A DNA stretch of 64,000 nt from the NCBI RefSeq assembly GCF_000235625.1, contig NZ_AGTR01000036.1:17711-81710 (forward strand). The letters run 5' to 3'. The notes beneath the pieces are model-generated. The model had not been told where the DNA came from, made no database searches, and saw nothing but the letters and a program-made list of their open reading frames with translations. Numbering within the stretch: the first letter of the stretch is position 1; each line of letters starts with the position of its first letter. The position numbers and the translations under genes are program-made. Origin of the DNA: Marinobacter manganoxydans MnI7-9 (GTDB lineage Bacteria; Pseudomonadota; Gammaproteobacteria; Pseudomonadales; Oleiphilaceae). Below are positions 29,384-44,822 of this stretch, piece by piece.

Positions 29384-29859
29384 GATTCCACCGGTTCAAG
29401 CAGGCAGATCGCCTGGCAGGCAATGCCTTCCCCGCGCCCCGTAAAACCCAGCTTTTCCGTGGTGGTGGCTTTCACGCTGACACGACTGGCCGGCACGCCC
29501 AGATCTTCGGCAATGTTCAAACGGATGGCATCGATATGGGGTGCCATCTTGGGGGCCTGGGCAATGATTGTGGTATCCACGTTAACGACGGAGAAGCCCT
29601 CGTCCCGGACCCGGTTCACAACCCGACGCAAAAGGTCCCTGCTGTCGGCCCCTGCCCACTCGTCACTGGTGTCCGGGAAGAAATGCCCGATGTCGCCAAG
29701 CGCGGCAGCGCCCAGCAATGCATCTGCCAACGCATGCAGCAGGACATCACCATCAGAATGGGCCTTGAGCCCGTGGGAATGCGGAATGCTTACGCCGCCA
29801 ATAATCACAGAGTCGCCTTCGCAGAAGGCGTGGACATCGAAGCCCTGACCAATACGCAT
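29380..29859 (-). CDS. ispF: 2-C-methyl-D-erythritol 2,4-cyclodiphosphate synthase
   Basis: Fifth step of the MEP isoprenoid pathway: CDP-ME 2-phosphate to MEcPP with loss of CMP. The 159-residue zinc enzyme starts [12 protein letters not shown] with the metal D-x-H, then [43 protein letters not shown] and [21 protein letters not shown]. It is 26 bases after ispD on the same strand, so consecutive pathway enzymes (minus IspE) are made together. Confidence 0.98.
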   Translation of the reverse strand: MRIGQGFDVHAFCEGDSVIIGGVSIPHSHGLKAHSDGDVLLHALADALLGAAALGDIGHFFPDTSDEWAGADSRDLLRRVVNRVRDEGFSVVNVDTTIIAQAPKMAPHIDAIRLNIAEDLGVPASRVSVKATTTEKLGFTGRGEGIACQAICLLEPVES

Positions 29860-29885
29860 AATGTGCTCCGGAACACTCCGAAAGT

Positions 29886-30587
29886 TCAGAATTGGCTCAG
29901 AATGAAGCCTGCCAGTGCCAGATCGGCGGGCACGGTGATCTTGATATTGTCCGGCCGCCCTTCAACCAGCACCGGCATGTTACCGGAAAACTCCACCGCG
30001 GAGGACTCATCGGTCACCGGAAGCTCTCGGGCAAGAGCTGCCTCCAGAGAATCAACAAGAACACGATAGCGAAACATCTGGGGCGTCAGAGCCCGCCACA
30101 ACCCCGTGCGATCAACGGTCTCAATCACTTCCGGGAGTTCAGCAGTACCGGCTTTCTTTAAAGTGTCGGCAACCGGCGAGGCAAGCAGCCCCCCAACCGG
30201 ATGGCTGTAGAGCCGGTCAATCAGATTGGAAAGATCCCGGGTATCAAGGCAGGGCCTCGCCGCATCGTGCACCAGAACCCAGTCGTCATCTTTCACCTGT
30301 TCCGCCATGGCGTGCAGCGCCGACAACACCGAACCAGCTCTTTCGGAACCGCCGGTACAGGTCTGGATTCGGCTATCGCCGCTGGCTTCGGTATCCGGCC
30401 ACCAATGGTCGGCCGGGTGCAATGGCACCATGCAGCCGGAAAAAGGCGCGGAATCCATGAGTCGGGAAAGGGTGATGTCGAGAATGAAACGCTCGCCAAG
30501 CCGAAGGTACTGTTTCGGTTGCTCAGCCTGCATACGCTGGCCGATGCCGGCGGCAGGAACAATCAGCCAGAGTCTCGGAGCAGGCAT
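29886..30587 (-). CDS. ispD: 2-C-methyl-D-erythritol 4-phosphate cytidylyltransferase
   Basis: Third step of the MEP pathway: MEP + CTP to CDP-ME. It has 233 residues starting from ATG 30587. The nucleotide-binding loop [33 protein letters not shown], and the C-terminal [19 protein letters not shown] are characteristic. A TTG two codons earlier is possible but less likely. Its start is six bases after the ftsB stop, the normal ftsB-ispD-ispF order. Confidence 0.97.
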   Translation of the reverse strand: MPAPRLWLIVPAAGIGQRMQAEQPKQYLRLGERFILDITLSRLMDSAPFSGCMVPLHPADHWWPDTEASGDSRIQTCTGGSERAGSVLSALHAMAEQVKDDDWVLVHDAARPCLDTRDLSNLIDRLYSHPVGGLLASPVADTLKKAGTAELPEVIETVDRTGLWRALTPQMFRYRVLVDSLEAALARELPVTDESSAVEFSGNMPVLVEGRPDNIKITVPADLALAGFILSQF

Positions 30588-30593
30588 AGACAA

Positions 30594-30866
30594 TCAGTTT
30601 TCAACAACCAGGAAAAAGGTCTCGTCGTCTCTTATCAGGCCGAGGTTCATTCTGGCCCGTTCTTCAACGGCGCCCTGCTCGTTACGCAGATTCCTGACTT
30701 CCGCATAGAGACGTTCATTGCGGGTAGCTAGCTCGGCATTTTCTTCACGTTGCTCGGCAATGGACTGCTCCAGAGCCCATACCTGCGCAAAGCTGCCCTC
30801 CCCGACCCACAGGCGCACCTGCAGCAGGAGAATCACAACCACCATTAAGGTCCAGAGCAACTTCAT
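30594..30866 (-). CDS. ftsB: Cell division protein FtsB
   Basis: A 90-residue bitopic inner-membrane protein that joins FtsL and FtsQ in the divisome. One N-terminal helix (LLWTLMVVVILLLQVRLWVG) is followed by a periplasmic coiled coil (LEQSIAEQREENAELATRNERLYAEVRNLR) and the family C-terminus EERARMNLGLIRDDETFF. The order eno-ftsB-ispD is conserved. An eno terminator lies upstream, so ftsB should have its own promoter within 30867-30965. Confidence 0.96.
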   Translation of the reverse strand: MKLLWTLMVVVILLLQVRLWVGEGSFAQVWALEQSIAEQREENAELATRNERLYAEVRNLRNEQGAVEERARMNLGLIRDDETFFLVVEN

Positions 30867-30965
30867 TGCCGATTCCGTTCAAAATTCAATCAATCAAAAT
30901 ACCAACGCCGGACGTTGAGTATAGACCTTAGAGTAGATTAGCAACAAATTCTTCTAACTGCCTGT

Positions 30966-31013
30966 ACAAAAAGGCCATCATGTCCGGAATTTCGCCCAGA
31001 ACACGATGGCCTT
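30966..31013 (-). terminator. rho-independent terminator of eno
   Basis: Read on the minus strand, AAGGCCATCGTGT pairs with ACATGATGGCCTT (one mismatch) around an inner GC-rich stem and is followed by TTTTTG. It lies about 60 bases after the eno stop and separates eno from ftsB. Confidence 0.8.
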
Positions 31014-31071
31014 AACAGTTTTTCGCCAATTACCGGCCAGACACTCTGCCAGAACCGGTGGGATCAGTCGA

Positions 31072-32385
<1,314 letters not shown>

Positions 32386-32407
32386 TCATGTTCAAATTCG
32401 GGAGTCA

Positions 32408-32459
32408 GAGCGAGAGGGAACGGCCCTCTACATTTTCGCAGGGCCGTTCCCGCTCGCTC
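32408..32459. repeat. Long hairpin in the kdsA-eno gap
   Basis: Arms at 32408-32427 and 32440-32459 pair over 20 bases with a single mismatch around a 12-base loop (the core is AGGGAACGGCCCT against AGGGCCGTTCCC). No T-run follows on either strand, so it is not a standard terminator. It lies about 40-90 bases before the eno start and would be in the leader of any transcript running from kdsA into eno. Roles as an RNase III/E processing site, an attenuating leader, or a dispersed repeat are inference. Confidence 0.6.
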
Positions 32460-32491
32460 CCATAGTCCGCGTAAAACGCCAACACCGCCAA

Positions 32492-35010
<2,519 letters not shown>

Positions 35011-35055
35011 TCATCTCAAGATGGGACGCCAGACTACCAGAAAGGCCCCATTGAC

Positions 35056-36405
35056 TCAATCACATTCCCGCTCTACGACCAGCCGCCAACCGGCGGCATG
35101 GGCGCCTCCCGAGTATTGTTCAGAACACCATAAATCGCCAATGGCAATGAGCTCTGCTGCGCCCTCTGAACCCGCGAAAACCAGCGGCAGACGGGCCCTT
35201 TCCCAGGGTGGAACGCCGACTTCCTGCAGCCATTTCTTGAGCGAACGGGACGGCCCATCGGGACGGAAACGGACCCGCTCGCCACCCTGCCTCGTAAATA
35301 TCCGTATTGGCGGCAACGACTGTTCCGGGGTAACGACAGATTCCAACCTGAGGGACCACTCTCCCCACGCCACGCCCTCCCCCGGCTCGAGATTGACCGG
35401 AGCGTCCGGTAAAGGGCCGCGGTCGGGAACCAGGCAAAGATCACCCTGGAAACGTCGCAGACTGAAACCGTCGGACCGGAACTCCGGCTCCCGATCCTCT
35501 GCGGCAAACAGCAGGTCCCGAATGACCTGCTGCCAGTCACCAGGGGTGGGCGCATGAAACCCGCGTTCCCGTGCCCACCAACGGACCAGATTCTTCTGCT
35601 CCGCCAGAGGCAGTGTTTTCAGGCCATCAACGGGGAGACGGTCCCGGTCGCCGCCGATTGCCTGCCACTGCAAAGCGGCCAGCTTGCGGTTCAGCGCTTC
35701 ACTCTCGCCACAGGATTCCGCCGTGTGCCGCAGCCTGCGATTCAACCCCGGCCAGCGATCCCGCAAGAGCGGCAACACAGTGTGACGGAGGAAATTCCGG
35801 TCAAATCGCTGGTCGGTATTGCTGGGGTCATCAACCCATGACAGGCCAGCGACCCGGGCCCAGCGCTCGAGTTCGGCCCTCTCAAACCCTAGCAGGGGCC
35901 GGACGAGGGTCGCGGTGCCCAGCTCACGACTGGCCGGCATGCCCGCGAGCCCGGCCACACCGCTGCCCCTGAGCATCCGGAACAGAACGGTTTCCGCCTG
36001 GTCATCCCCATGGTGAGCCATCAAGACCAGGTCGCCCTTCCCGACCAGCGCCTCGAGGGCGGCATAGCGGGCCTTGCGGGCAGCTTCCTCTATACCCGCA
36101 CCCGAGCTACGACCACCATCGACGGTTACCCGCTCAACCACAAGCGGCACGCCAAGTCGCTCACATTCACCGCGACAAAACGACTCGGTATCCGATGCAT
36201 TGGGTTGAAGCTGATGATTGATATGGATCGCCCGGACAGCGCCGGAACAGCCATGGCAGTGGGCTGCCAGGTGCAATAACAGGGTGGAATCGAGGCCACC
36301 GCTCAGGGCGACCCAAAGACGGGCGTGATCGGGGAGTTCTCTGACCGGGGCACACAGGGCCTCCGGCCAGTGGAATCCGGAACCGGGCTCAGCGCCCGGT
36401 GTCAT
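35056..36405 (-). CDS. tilS: tRNA(Ile)-lysidine synthase
   Basis: Makes lysidine at C34 of the tRNA-Ile that reads AUA. The 449-residue protein has the N-type ATP PP-loop [76 protein letters not shown], and a C-terminal TilS substrate-binding domain ([34 protein letters not shown]). Its first 17 bases overlap the end of accA, a tight coupling on the same strand. Confidence 0.96.
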   Translation of the reverse strand: MTPGAEPGSGFHWPEALCAPVRELPDHARLWVALSGGLDSTLLLHLAAHCHGCSGAVRAIHINHQLQPNASDTESFCRGECERLGVPLVVERVTVDGGRSSGAGIEEAARKARYAALEALVGKGDLVLMAHHGDDQAETVLFRMLRGSGVAGLAGMPASRELGTATLVRPLLGFERAELERWARVAGLSWVDDPSNTDQRFDRNFLRHTVLPLLRDRWPGLNRRLRHTAESCGESEALNRKLAALQWQAIGGDRDRLPVDGLKTLPLAEQKNLVRWWARERGFHAPTPGDWQQVIRDLLFAAEDREPEFRSDGFSLRRFQGDLCLVPDRGPLPDAPVNLEPGEGVAWGEWSLRLESVVTPEQSLPPIRIFTRQGGERVRFRPDGPSRSLKKWLQEVGVPPWERARLPLVFAGSEGAAELIAIGDLWCSEQYSGGAHAAGWRLVVERECD

Positions 36406-37342
36406 AGCGGGTCAGCCGCTCGTAGCGGCGGGATACCAGCTCATCCAGTGGCAGGCGGCTGAGCTCAGCGACGCCTTTCGCCAGAACCTCTTTGAGGGAT
36501 TCCGACATTTTTTCAGGGTTGCGGTGAGCACCGCCGAGGGGCTCGGTTACCACGTTATCCGCCAGCCCCAGATCTTTAAGCCGGTCAGCCGTAACACCCA
36601 TGGCCTCCGCCGCCTGGGCAGCGTATTCGGCACTTTTCCAGAGGATCGACGCACAGCCCTCTGGGGAAATCACCGCGTAGGTGGAATACTGCAGCATGTT
36701 CAGCTGGTCACAGACACCGATGGCCAGCGCGCCACCGGAACCGCCCTCACCGATCACCGTGGAGATAATGGGTGTCTTGAGGCGGGACATCACGGCCAGG
36801 TTGAAGGCAATGGCCTCACTCTGCCCACGCTCTTCCGCACCAATGCCGGGATAGGCACCCGGCGTGTCGATGAACGTGAGAATGGGCATCTTGAACCGCT
36901 CGGCCATTTCCATCAGGCGCAGGGCCTTGCGATAGCCCTCAGGGCGCGGCATACCAAAGTTGCGCTTTACCTTGTCCCGCACTTCCCGGCCCTTCTGGTG
37001 ACCAATCACCATTACCGGCTTGTCGTCCAGCCGGGCAGTACCCCCTACGATCGCCAGGTCGTCTGCATAACGGCGATCGCCGTGCAGTTCATCGAAATCC
37101 TCAAACATGGATTCGATGTAGTCCAGGGTGTAGGGCCTGCGGGGATGGCGAGCCAGTCGGGCAACGTCCCAGGGTTTGAGATCGGAGAAAATGCTCTCTG
37201 TGAGGCTGACGCTCTTTTTCTTCAGCCGGGTGATCTCGTCGGTGATATTGATGTCGGTGTCATTGCCAACCATCCGAAGCTCTTCAATCTTGGCTTCCAG
37301 GTCGGCGATTGGCTGTTCGAAATCCAGATAGTTAGGGTTCAT
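36389..37342 (-). CDS. accA: Acetyl-CoA carboxylase carboxyltransferase subunit alpha
   Basis: With AccD it forms the carboxyltransferase that makes malonyl-CoA for fatty acids. The 317-residue protein has the family start [21 protein letters not shown], then [70 protein letters not shown] and [20 protein letters not shown]. No AccD zinc domain is present, as expected. It follows dnaE after 139 bases and may carry its own promoter there. Confidence 0.98.
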   Translation of the reverse strand: MNPNYLDFEQPIADLEAKIEELRMVGNDTDINITDEITRLKKKSVSLTESIFSDLKPWDVARLARHPRRPYTLDYIESMFEDFDELHGDRRYADDLAIVGGTARLDDKPVMVIGHQKGREVRDKVKRNFGMPRPEGYRKALRLMEMAERFKMPILTFIDTPGAYPGIGAEERGQSEAIAFNLAVMSRLKTPIISTVIGEGGSGGALAIGVCDQLNMLQYSTYAVISPEGCASILWKSAEYAAQAAEAMGVTADRLKDLGLADNVVTEPLGGAHRNPEKMSESLKEVLAKGVAELSRLPLDELVSRRYERLTRYDTGR

Positions 37343-37428
37343 GATGTTCCATCATTTTTTGCCAGGCGGGAAAATGCTCCGCCAAACCAGAATTTACACA
37401 AAGATAGCAGCGCCCGGTCAGTGGCTAA

Positions 37429-37452
37429 AGCGGACATTGGTATGAGTCCGCT
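37429..37452. repeat. Short inverted repeat in the dnaE-accA gap
   Basis: AGCGGAC (37429-37435) and GTCCGCT (37446-37452) pair perfectly around a 10-base loop. It falls 30-53 bases past the dnaE stop. The following T-run on the minus strand is only three bases, so it is a weak terminator or attenuator at best. Confidence 0.3.
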
Positions 37453-37481
37453 ATCTGACAAACTTTTAATTTTCAGCTTAC

Positions 37482-40400
37482 TCAATCATAGACCAGTTCT
37501 ACCGACTGGTCGCCTACGAGGTAACGGAGCTCCAGTAGCAGGTTGTCATCCGGCTGCACCCGCCAGGATTCACCCAGCTCGATCCGGGTGGACGCCTCGG
37601 GGCTGCTGTACTCAATCCAGACCGGACTGCCATCACAGCGGAACGGCCTCAGGGTGGTGTCCAGTTTGTCCAGCAGTCCGTTCTGCAGCTGATCGGCGTG
37701 CAGGTTGAGCTTCAACCCACGGCTAAACTGCTGACGAGCGCTCGCGACATCCATCACCGAGCTCACCCGCATCTTCGTCTGGCCGGAATAGTCGTCGTGG
37801 CTCACCTGACCTTCCACCACAATCACCTGGTCAGATTGCAACAGCTCCCGATTTTCAAAGAAGGCTTCCGAGAACAGGGTCGCCTCTATCCGCGCGCTCC
37901 TGTCATCCAGCGTAATGAAACACATGGTGGAACCGGTGCGGGTTTTCATGGTGCGCTGGGCAACCACCAACCCGGCGACGCGCTGGGGTGACTTGTTCGG
38001 CTTCAGATCGGCGATGGAGGACCGGACAAACCGCCGAACCTCTTTCTCGTATTCATCAAACGGGTGGCCGGTGAGGTAAAGCCCCAGGGTATCTTTCTCC
38101 CCTTTCAGCCGCTGTTTTTCGGGCCACTCGCGCATGCCGGCCACGTCCTCGTAGGGATCGCCACCATCACCGGCCTCGAGCATTTCGCCGAACATATCCA
38201 TCATGCCGACGGACTCGTTACGGGATTGCTGGCCGGCCTGCTGCACGGCCTTATCGATGCTGGCCATCAACTGAGCCCGGCTGGCGCCAAGCTTGTCCAT
38301 GGCGCCGCACCGGATCAGCGCTTCCATGGCGCGCTTGTTGACCTTTTTCAGGTCAATGCGTCGGCAAAAATCGAAAATATCCTGATAGGGCTCGCCATCG
38401 CCACGACCTTCCACGATGCTCTGAATCGGGCCCTCGCCCAGGCCTTTGATAGCACCGAGGCCATACACAATCTGGCCTTCGTCGTTGACGGTAAAGGTGT
38501 ATTCCGAACGGCTGACGTCTGGCACCAGAAGATCCAGTTTCATGTTCCGGCACTCTTCTACCAGCGTGACCACCTTGTCGGTGTTCTGCATATCGGCAGT
38601 CAGTACCGCGGCCATGAATTCTGCCGGGTAATGGGCTTTCAGCCAGAGTGTCTGGTAGGACACCAGTGCATAGGCGGCGGAGTGGGATTTGTTGAAGCCG
38701 TAGCCGGCAAACTTCTCTACCAGGTCAAAGATGTTTTCGGCCAGGGTCGTGTTGATCCCGTTCTGCTCACAGCCATCCAGGAAAAACTGCTTCTGCTTGG
38801 CCATTTCCTCGGGCTTTTTCTTACCCATGGCGCGCCGCAGCATGTCCGCATTACCAAGGGTATAACCGGCCATCACCTGGGCGATCTGCATGACCTGCTC
38901 CTGGTACAGGATAACCCCGTAGGTGGGCTCCAGAACCGGCTTCAGGCCTTCATACTGGTAATCCGGATGCGGGAAGGACATGGGTTGGCGGCCGTGCTTA
39001 CGGTCGATAAAGTCGTCCACCATGCCCGATTGCAGCGGCCCCGGCCGGAACAGGGCCACGAGGGCGATCATGTCTTCGAGGGAGTCCGGTTGGAGACGGC
39101 GAATCAGGTCTTTCATGCCCCGGGATTCCAGCTGGAACACCGCCGTGGTTTCCGCTTTCTTGAGCATGTCGAACGAGGGCACGTCATCCAGCGGAATCTC
39201 GTTAATGTCGAGCGGCTGCATGCCCTTCTTTTCCCGGCGCGGATTGATCATGTTCAGCGCCCACTTGATGATCGTAAGCGTCCGCAGGCCCAGGAAGTCG
39301 AACTTCACCAGGCCGGCGTCTTCCACGTCGCCCTTGTCAAACTGGGTCACCAGGCTTCCGCCCTCGTCGTCGCAGTACAGGGGCGAAAAATCGGTGATCT
39401 TGGTAGGCGCGATCACCACGCCGCCGGCGTGTTTACCGGCGTTCCTGCACACGCCCTCGAGCTTCAGGGCCATTTCCCAGATTTCCTGGGCTTCCTCGTC
39501 GTTCTCGAGAAACTCGACCAGCTGTGGCTCCTGCTCCAGAGCCTTCTCCAGGGTCATGCCCGGCTCGAACGGGATCATTTTGGACAGCTTGTCGGCCAGG
39601 CCATAGGATTTGCCCTGCACCCGAGCAACATCCCGCACAACCGCCTTCGCGGCCATGGTGCCGAAGGTAATGATCTGCGACACCGCCTCACGCCCGTATT
39701 TCTGGGCGGTGTATTCGATCACCCGGTCCCGACCCTCCATGCAAAAGTCGACGTCAAAGTCGGGCATGGAAACCCGTTCCGGGTTCAGGAACCGCTCGAA
39801 CAGCAGGTCATATTCTAGTGGATCCAGGTCAGTGATCAGCTGGGCGTAGGCCACCAGCGAGCCGGCACCGGAACCCCGGCCCGGCCCCACGGGCACACCG
39901 TTGTTCTTGGCCCACTTGATGAAGTCCATCACGATCAGAAAGTAGCCCGGGAACCCCATCTGGATGATGATATCCAGCTCGAAGTTCAGGCGCTTGTAGT
40001 AGGCCTCGCGTTTGGCATCGTATTCCGGATCGTCCTTGCTGAGGGTCTTGGCCAGCCGCTCTTCCAGCCCCTCCTCGGAGACCTTCCGGAAATAGTCGTC
40101 CATGGTCATGCCATCGGGAATCGGGTAATTGGGCAGGAAATACTCACCCATCCGAACCTTCACCGAGCAGCGCCGGGCAATCTCCACGGTGTTCTCGATT
40201 GCTTCTGGAATGTCGCTGAACAGCTCGATCATCTCATCGGCGCTGCGCAGGTACTGCTGGTCACTGAAGCGGCGATCACGGCGCGGATCATCCAGGGTAC
40301 GACTCTCACCGATACAGACCCTGGCCTCGTGAGCCTCAAAGTCTTCCGCCTCCAGGAAGTGCACATCGTTAGTGGCAACCACCGGAAGGCCAAGAGCACC

Positions 40401-40964
40401 GGCCAGCTCAACACTCAGGTGCAGGCAGTCTTCGTCTCCTGGACGACCGGTGCGCTGTAACTCGAGGTAGTAGCTATCCGGGTACAAATCCATCCAGTAA
40501 CGGGCGCGCTCGCGGGCCAATTCCGTTTTGCCCGCCATCAAAGCCTTGCCCACATCGCCCATTCTCGAACCAGAGAGCGCAATCAAACCGTTCGGCCGAG
40601 CCTCAAGCCATTTGCGCTGGATGATCGGCTTGCCAAACCGCTGCCCCTCGGTATACCCCAGGGAAATGATTTCGGTGAGGTTGAGATAACCGTCGTTATC
40701 TCGCGCCAACAGCGTGATGCGGAACGGATTCTCGGGCTCGTCGGGATTTTCCAGCCACAGATCGGCGCCAATGATGGGTTTGACGCCCGCGCCCATGGCC
40801 GCCTTGTAAAAGCGAACCAGCGAGCACATGTTGGATTGCTCGGTAAGGCCAACAGCCGGCATGCCCAGCTCGGCAACGCGCTTTATCAGCGGTTTAACCC
40901 TGACCAGGCCATCCACCATGGAGTATTCGGAATGGACGCGGAGGTGTACAAAAGTCTGCGACAT
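37482..40964 (-). CDS. dnaE: DNA polymerase III subunit alpha
   Basis: Catalytic subunit of the replicative polymerase, 1160 residues, the usual DnaE1 size. The N-terminal PHP domain starts [22 protein letters not shown]; the polymerase core has the catalytic Asp triad in [18 protein letters not shown] and [22 protein letters not shown]; later [26 protein letters not shown], the helix-hairpin-helix, and a C-terminal OB fold ([26 protein letters not shown]). The order dnaE-accA-tilS is conserved in gammaproteobacteria. The ribosome site region overlaps a 45-base gap to the TlpA-like gene, which is also leftward. Confidence 0.99.
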   Translation of the reverse strand: MSQTFVHLRVHSEYSMVDGLVRVKPLIKRVAELGMPAVGLTEQSNMCSLVRFYKAAMGAGVKPIIGADLWLENPDEPENPFRITLLARDNDGYLNLTEIISLGYTEGQRFGKPIIQRKWLEARPNGLIALSGSRMGDVGKALMAGKTELARERARYWMDLYPDSYYLELQRTGRPGDEDCLHLSVELAGALGLPVVATNDVHFLEAEDFEAHEARVCIGESRTLDDPRRDRRFSDQQYLRSADEMIELFSDIPEAIENTVEIARRCSVKVRMGEYFLPNYPIPDGMTMDDYFRKVSEEGLEERLAKTLSKDDPEYDAKREAYYKRLNFELDIIIQMGFPGYFLIVMDFIKWAKNNGVPVGPGRGSGAGSLVAYAQLITDLDPLEYDLLFERFLNPERVSMPDFDVDFCMEGRDRVIEYTAQKYGREAVSQIITFGTMAAKAVVRDVARVQGKSYGLADKLSKMIPFEPGMTLEKALEQEPQLVEFLENDEEAQEIWEMALKLEGVCRNAGKHAGGVVIAPTKITDFSPLYCDDEGGSLVTQFDKGDVEDAGLVKFDFLGLRTLTIIKWALNMINPRREKKGMQPLDINEIPLDDVPSFDMLKKAETTAVFQLESRGMKDLIRRLQPDSLEDMIALVALFRPGPLQSGMVDDFIDRKHGRQPMSFPHPDYQYEGLKPVLEPTYGVILYQEQVMQIAQVMAGYTLGNADMLRRAMGKKKPEEMAKQKQFFLDGCEQNGINTTLAENIFDLVEKFAGYGFNKSHSAAYALVSYQTLWLKAHYPAEFMAAVLTADMQNTDKVVTLVEECRNMKLDLLVPDVSRSEYTFTVNDEGQIVYGLGAIKGLGEGPIQSIVEGRGDGEPYQDIFDFCRRIDLKKVNKRAMEALIRCGAMDKLGASRAQLMASIDKAVQQAGQQSRNESVGMMDMFGEMLEAGDGGDPYEDVAGMREWPEKQRLKGEKDTLGLYLTGHPFDEYEKEVRRFVRSSIADLKPNKSPQRVAGLVVAQRTMKTRTGSTMCFITLDDRSARIEATLFSEAFFENRELLQSDQVIVVEGQVSHDDYSGQTKMRVSSVMDVASARQQFSRGLKLNLHADQLQNGLLDKLDTTLRPFRCDGSPVWIEYSSPEASTRIELGESWRVQPDDNLLLELRYLVGDQSVELVYD

Positions 40965-41009
40965 AACGTCAGGTTATTCCTGCTGTGTAATTCAGTTGGG
41001 GCGGCCGGC

Positions 41010-41477
41010 TCAACCGCCGATCACGGCCCGGAGTTCTTCTTCGGTCTGGGGTCCAAAACGGGTCTCGACCAGATCGCCGCCCGGATTAACCAGAAAAGTG
41101 GCAGGCAGCGCGACCGGTAACTTCCAGCCGAACCCCGGCCCTGGATCGTCCGCCAGCATGGTAAATTCAATCCCCATACGCTCGCCCAGTTCGACCAATG
41201 CGTCGCCCCGCACCCCATCAAAATTGACGGCTAGTACGGTAATGTCGGGCGCCTTGTCCAGCTCATTGAGCTCGGGAATTTCTTCGAGGCACGGTTTGCA
41301 CCATTCCGCCCAGTAGTTAACCAACACCCACTGGCCGCGCAAGGTGTCCCAGTTCAGTTTTGTGCCTTCTGCCCGCTCAAGCTCGATTTTCTGGCAGCCG
41401 GACATCGCCAGAATGAGCAGCGCCACGGCCAGAACATGCAGGCCGGAACGCCTACGGACAGAATCAGGGTACTGCAC
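41010..41477 (-). CDS. TlpA/ResA-like thioredoxin lipoprotein
   Basis: A 155-residue membrane-anchored thiol-disulfide protein. A hydrophobic segment ends in the lipobox LAMSGC, so it is predicted to be a lipoprotein facing the periplasm, followed by a thioredoxin fold with the redox motif WCKPC (in VNYWAEWCKPCLEEIPELNEL) and the cis-Pro region LPATFLVNPGGDL. Likely roles are reduction of periplasmic cysteines or cytochrome maturation; the substrate is unknown. Start is GTG 41477 because a perfect AGGAGG lies seven bases before it; the open frame extends 16 codons upstream to 41525 but would bury that site. Divergent from arsC-like. Confidence 0.85.
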   Translation of the reverse strand: MQYPDSVRRRSGLHVLAVALLILAMSGCQKIELERAEGTKLNWDTLRGQWVLVNYWAEWCKPCLEEIPELNELDKAPDITVLAVNFDGVRGDALVELGERMGIEFTMLADDPGPGFGWKLPVALPATFLVNPGGDLVETRFGPQTEEELRAVIGG

Positions 41478-41545
41478 TGGAAAACCTCCTGTTAGACTAC
41501 CGGCCACAGAAATCGTGGACTCCATTCAGACAATCAGGCACGAAG

Positions 41546-42548
<1,003 letters not shown>

Positions 42549-42605
42549 TACGCGACCGGGCGCAGGACGTACTTTGCTTTACACTTACCGACTCCGGAAC
42601 ACACT

Positions 42606-42977
42606 ATGCTGAACAACCCGAAGGCCCGCATCACTGTGCGGGCGACGATCGCCCTTTACATCGGCGTGCTTGCCACCCTGCTGATTACCACGTTCTACCC
42701 GGCTCCCGTCGAGGGTGTTTCAATACCCCTGATGCTGGCGGTGAAACTGGTCCCGCTTCTGCCCTTTGCGGTCACGGTCTTTCGCGGTCACAATCGGGGC
42801 TATATCTGGATGTCCTTCGTGGTGATCTTCTACTTCACTCAGGCCGTTGTTTCGGCATGGCTGAGCGAAGGCGCCCCGGGGCCGGTCATTTTGACGGTAC
42901 TGACCTTCCTGTTGTTCACTGTTGCCATGATTCACCTGAAGGTGAACCGGCCGGTGGCAGACGGAAACACACCCTGA
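42606..42977 (+). CDS. DUF2069 membrane protein
   Basis: A 123-residue inner-membrane protein with four predicted helices (about residues 12-30, 40-58, 66-84 and 92-110). The pattern PLMLAVKLVPLLPFAVTVFRGHNRGYIWMSFVVIFYFTQAV matches DUF2069, a family often found next to wrbA, with no known function. It has few charged residues outside the short loops. Its end lies 20 bases before the GspE-like gene. Confidence 0.85.
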   Translation: MLNNPKARITVRATIALYIGVLATLLITTFYPAPVEGVSIPLMLAVKLVPLLPFAVTVFRGHNRGYIWMSFVVIFYFTQAVVSAWLSEGAPGPVILTVLTFLLFTVAMIHLKVNRPVADGNTP

Positions 42978-42997
42978 AGACCTGGAACTGACCCTCT

Positions 42998-44815
42998 ATG
43001 GCTGACACAAGCAACTCCGGAACGGTGCAGCGGCCACCCGCGCCGCCCAGAAGTACCCTGACCCTGAGAGATGTTTGCACCGCGCTTGTTACCAGCGGGG
43101 AAATCAGCCAGGAAGACGCAGAGCGGGTGTTGTCGGCCAACCTGGGCGCGGCAACCGGCGACGGACAGAAAGGCAGGCGCCACCCGCTGGAACTGGTGGC
43201 GATTGCCGCGCTGACCAGCCAGAAGAGCGGTCGTACCCTGGATCTGGATCGGCTGACTCACTGGCTGGCCGACTGGGCGGGGCAACCCTATTACCATATT
43301 GATCCCCTCAAGATCGACACACCCGCCATTGCCCGGGTGATGTCTTACGCCTTTGCGCAGCGCCATGGCATCCTGGCCGTTGAGATCGGCGCCGATGAGG
43401 TGCTGATCGCCAGCGCAGAACCTTTCAAGAGCGATTGGGTGCAGAACCTTCAACAGGCCGTTCGCAAGGATATCCGGCGCGTTGTCGCCAATCCCGAGGA
43501 TATCCGCCGGTACACCGTGGAGTTCTACCAGCTCGCCAATTCCGTCAGCAAGGCCAGCGGCAGCCAGGGCCCGGGTGTTGCCGGCAACCAGAATTTCGAG
43601 CAGCTGCTCGATCTTGGCGCCAGCGAACATCCGGACGCCAATGACCAGCACGTCGTCAAGATTGTCGATTGGTTGCTCCAGTACGCCTTCGACCAGCGCG
43701 CCTCGGATATTCACATAGAGCCCCGCCGCACGGTCACCCAGGTCCGGTTCCGGATCGACGGCGTTCTGCACAACGTTTATGAGTTCCCCGAGCATGTGGG
43801 CGTGGCGGTGACCAGTCGCCTCAAGATCCTCGGTCGCCTGAATGTGGCGGAAAAACGCCGCCCCCAGGACGGTCGTATCAAGACCCGCAAACCCGACAAC
43901 CGGGAGGTGGAACTGCGTCTGGCCACCATGCCGACTGCCTTTGGCGAAAAGATGGTCATGCGGATCTTTGATCCAGACGTGCTTTTGAAGTCCTACGAGC
44001 AACTGGGATTCGGCAAGGAAGACCGCCAGCGCTGGCAGGAAATCACATCCCGCCCACACGGCATCGTCCTTGTCACCGGGCCCACTGGTTCCGGCAAGAC
44101 CACGACCCTGTATTCGACCCTGAAACAGATTGCATCGCCCGAGCTAAACGTCTGCACCATCGAGGATCCCATCGAAATGGTGGAGCCGGCGTTCAACCAG
44201 ATGCAGGTTCAGACCAATATCGACCTGACCTTTGCAGCCGGCGTAAGGGCGCTGCTGCGTCAGGACCCGGATATCATCATGATCGGCGAGATCCGCGACC
44301 TGGAAACGGCGGAAATGGCCGTGCAGGCTGCCCTGACAGGCCACCTGGTGCTATCGACCCTGCATACCAATGACGCCCCGAGTGCGATCACCCGAATGAT
44401 GGAACTGGGCATTCCGCCTTACCTGATTCGGGCAACGGTACTGGGCGTGATGGCACAACGGCTTGCCCGAACTCTGTGCCTCCATTGCAAGGCGCCCGGG
44501 CCCGCGGACGAACAGGCGTGGCAGACCCTCACCCGGCCCTGGAAATCGCCGGTTCCAAAGCAGTTCTATCAGCCCGTGGGTTGCCTGGAATGCCGGAACA
44601 CAGGGTATCTTGGCCGCGCAGGGGTTTATGAAATTATGACGCTGTCTGGCGCATTGCTACGACAGATCACCGATCATTGCGAGCTGGAGCAGCTCAGGCT
44701 GGATGCCTACAAGGAAGGCATGAAATCCCTGCGCTTGAGTGGTGCACAGAAAGTGGCCGCCGGCCAGACAACGGTGGAAGAGATTCTGAGGGTGACGCCG
44801 GAAAGCCAGCGCTGA
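42998..44815 (+). CDS. GspE/PilB family secretion or pilus ATPase (solitary)
   Basis: A 605-residue hexameric-type traffic ATPase. It has an N-terminal T2SSE_N-like domain (about residues 20-170), then the ATPase core with SDIHIEPRRT, RFRIDGVLHNV, Walker A GPTGSGKTTT (361-370, Lys367), Asp box IEDPIE, Walker B IMIGEIRD, the His box VLSTLHTNDAPSAI, and a C4 zinc site (CLHC ... CLEC). All catalytic motifs are intact. No gspF/pilC, gspG or other system gene is near, so it serves a machine encoded elsewhere, or a minor paralogue. The N-terminal 20 residues are low complexity. Confidence 0.88.
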   Translation: MADTSNSGTVQRPPAPPRSTLTLRDVCTALVTSGEISQEDAERVLSANLGAATGDGQKGRRHPLELVAIAALTSQKSGRTLDLDRLTHWLADWAGQPYYHIDPLKIDTPAIARVMSYAFAQRHGILAVEIGADEVLIASAEPFKSDWVQNLQQAVRKDIRRVVANPEDIRRYTVEFYQLANSVSKASGSQGPGVAGNQNFEQLLDLGASEHPDANDQHVVKIVDWLLQYAFDQRASDIHIEPRRTVTQVRFRIDGVLHNVYEFPEHVGVAVTSRLKILGRLNVAEKRRPQDGRIKTRKPDNREVELRLATMPTAFGEKMVMRIFDPDVLLKSYEQLGFGKEDRQRWQEITSRPHGIVLVTGPTGSGKTTTLYSTLKQIASPELNVCTIEDPIEMVEPAFNQMQVQTNIDLTFAAGVRALLRQDPDIIMIGEIRDLETAEMAVQAALTGHLVLSTLHTNDAPSAITRMMELGIPPYLIRATVLGVMAQRLARTLCLHCKAPGPADEQAWQTLTRPWKSPVPKQFYQPVGCLECRNTGYLGRAGVYEIMTLSGALLRQITDHCELEQLRLDAYKEGMKSLRLSGAQKVAAGQTTVEEILRVTPESQR

Positions 44816-44822
44816 ATGAGGG

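Noticed and set aside
38064-39818. 584-codon rightward open frame opposite dnaE
   Set aside because: It lies wholly antisense to the conserved polymerase core, has no ribosome site or recognisable motif, and is the usual by-product of GC-rich codon use.
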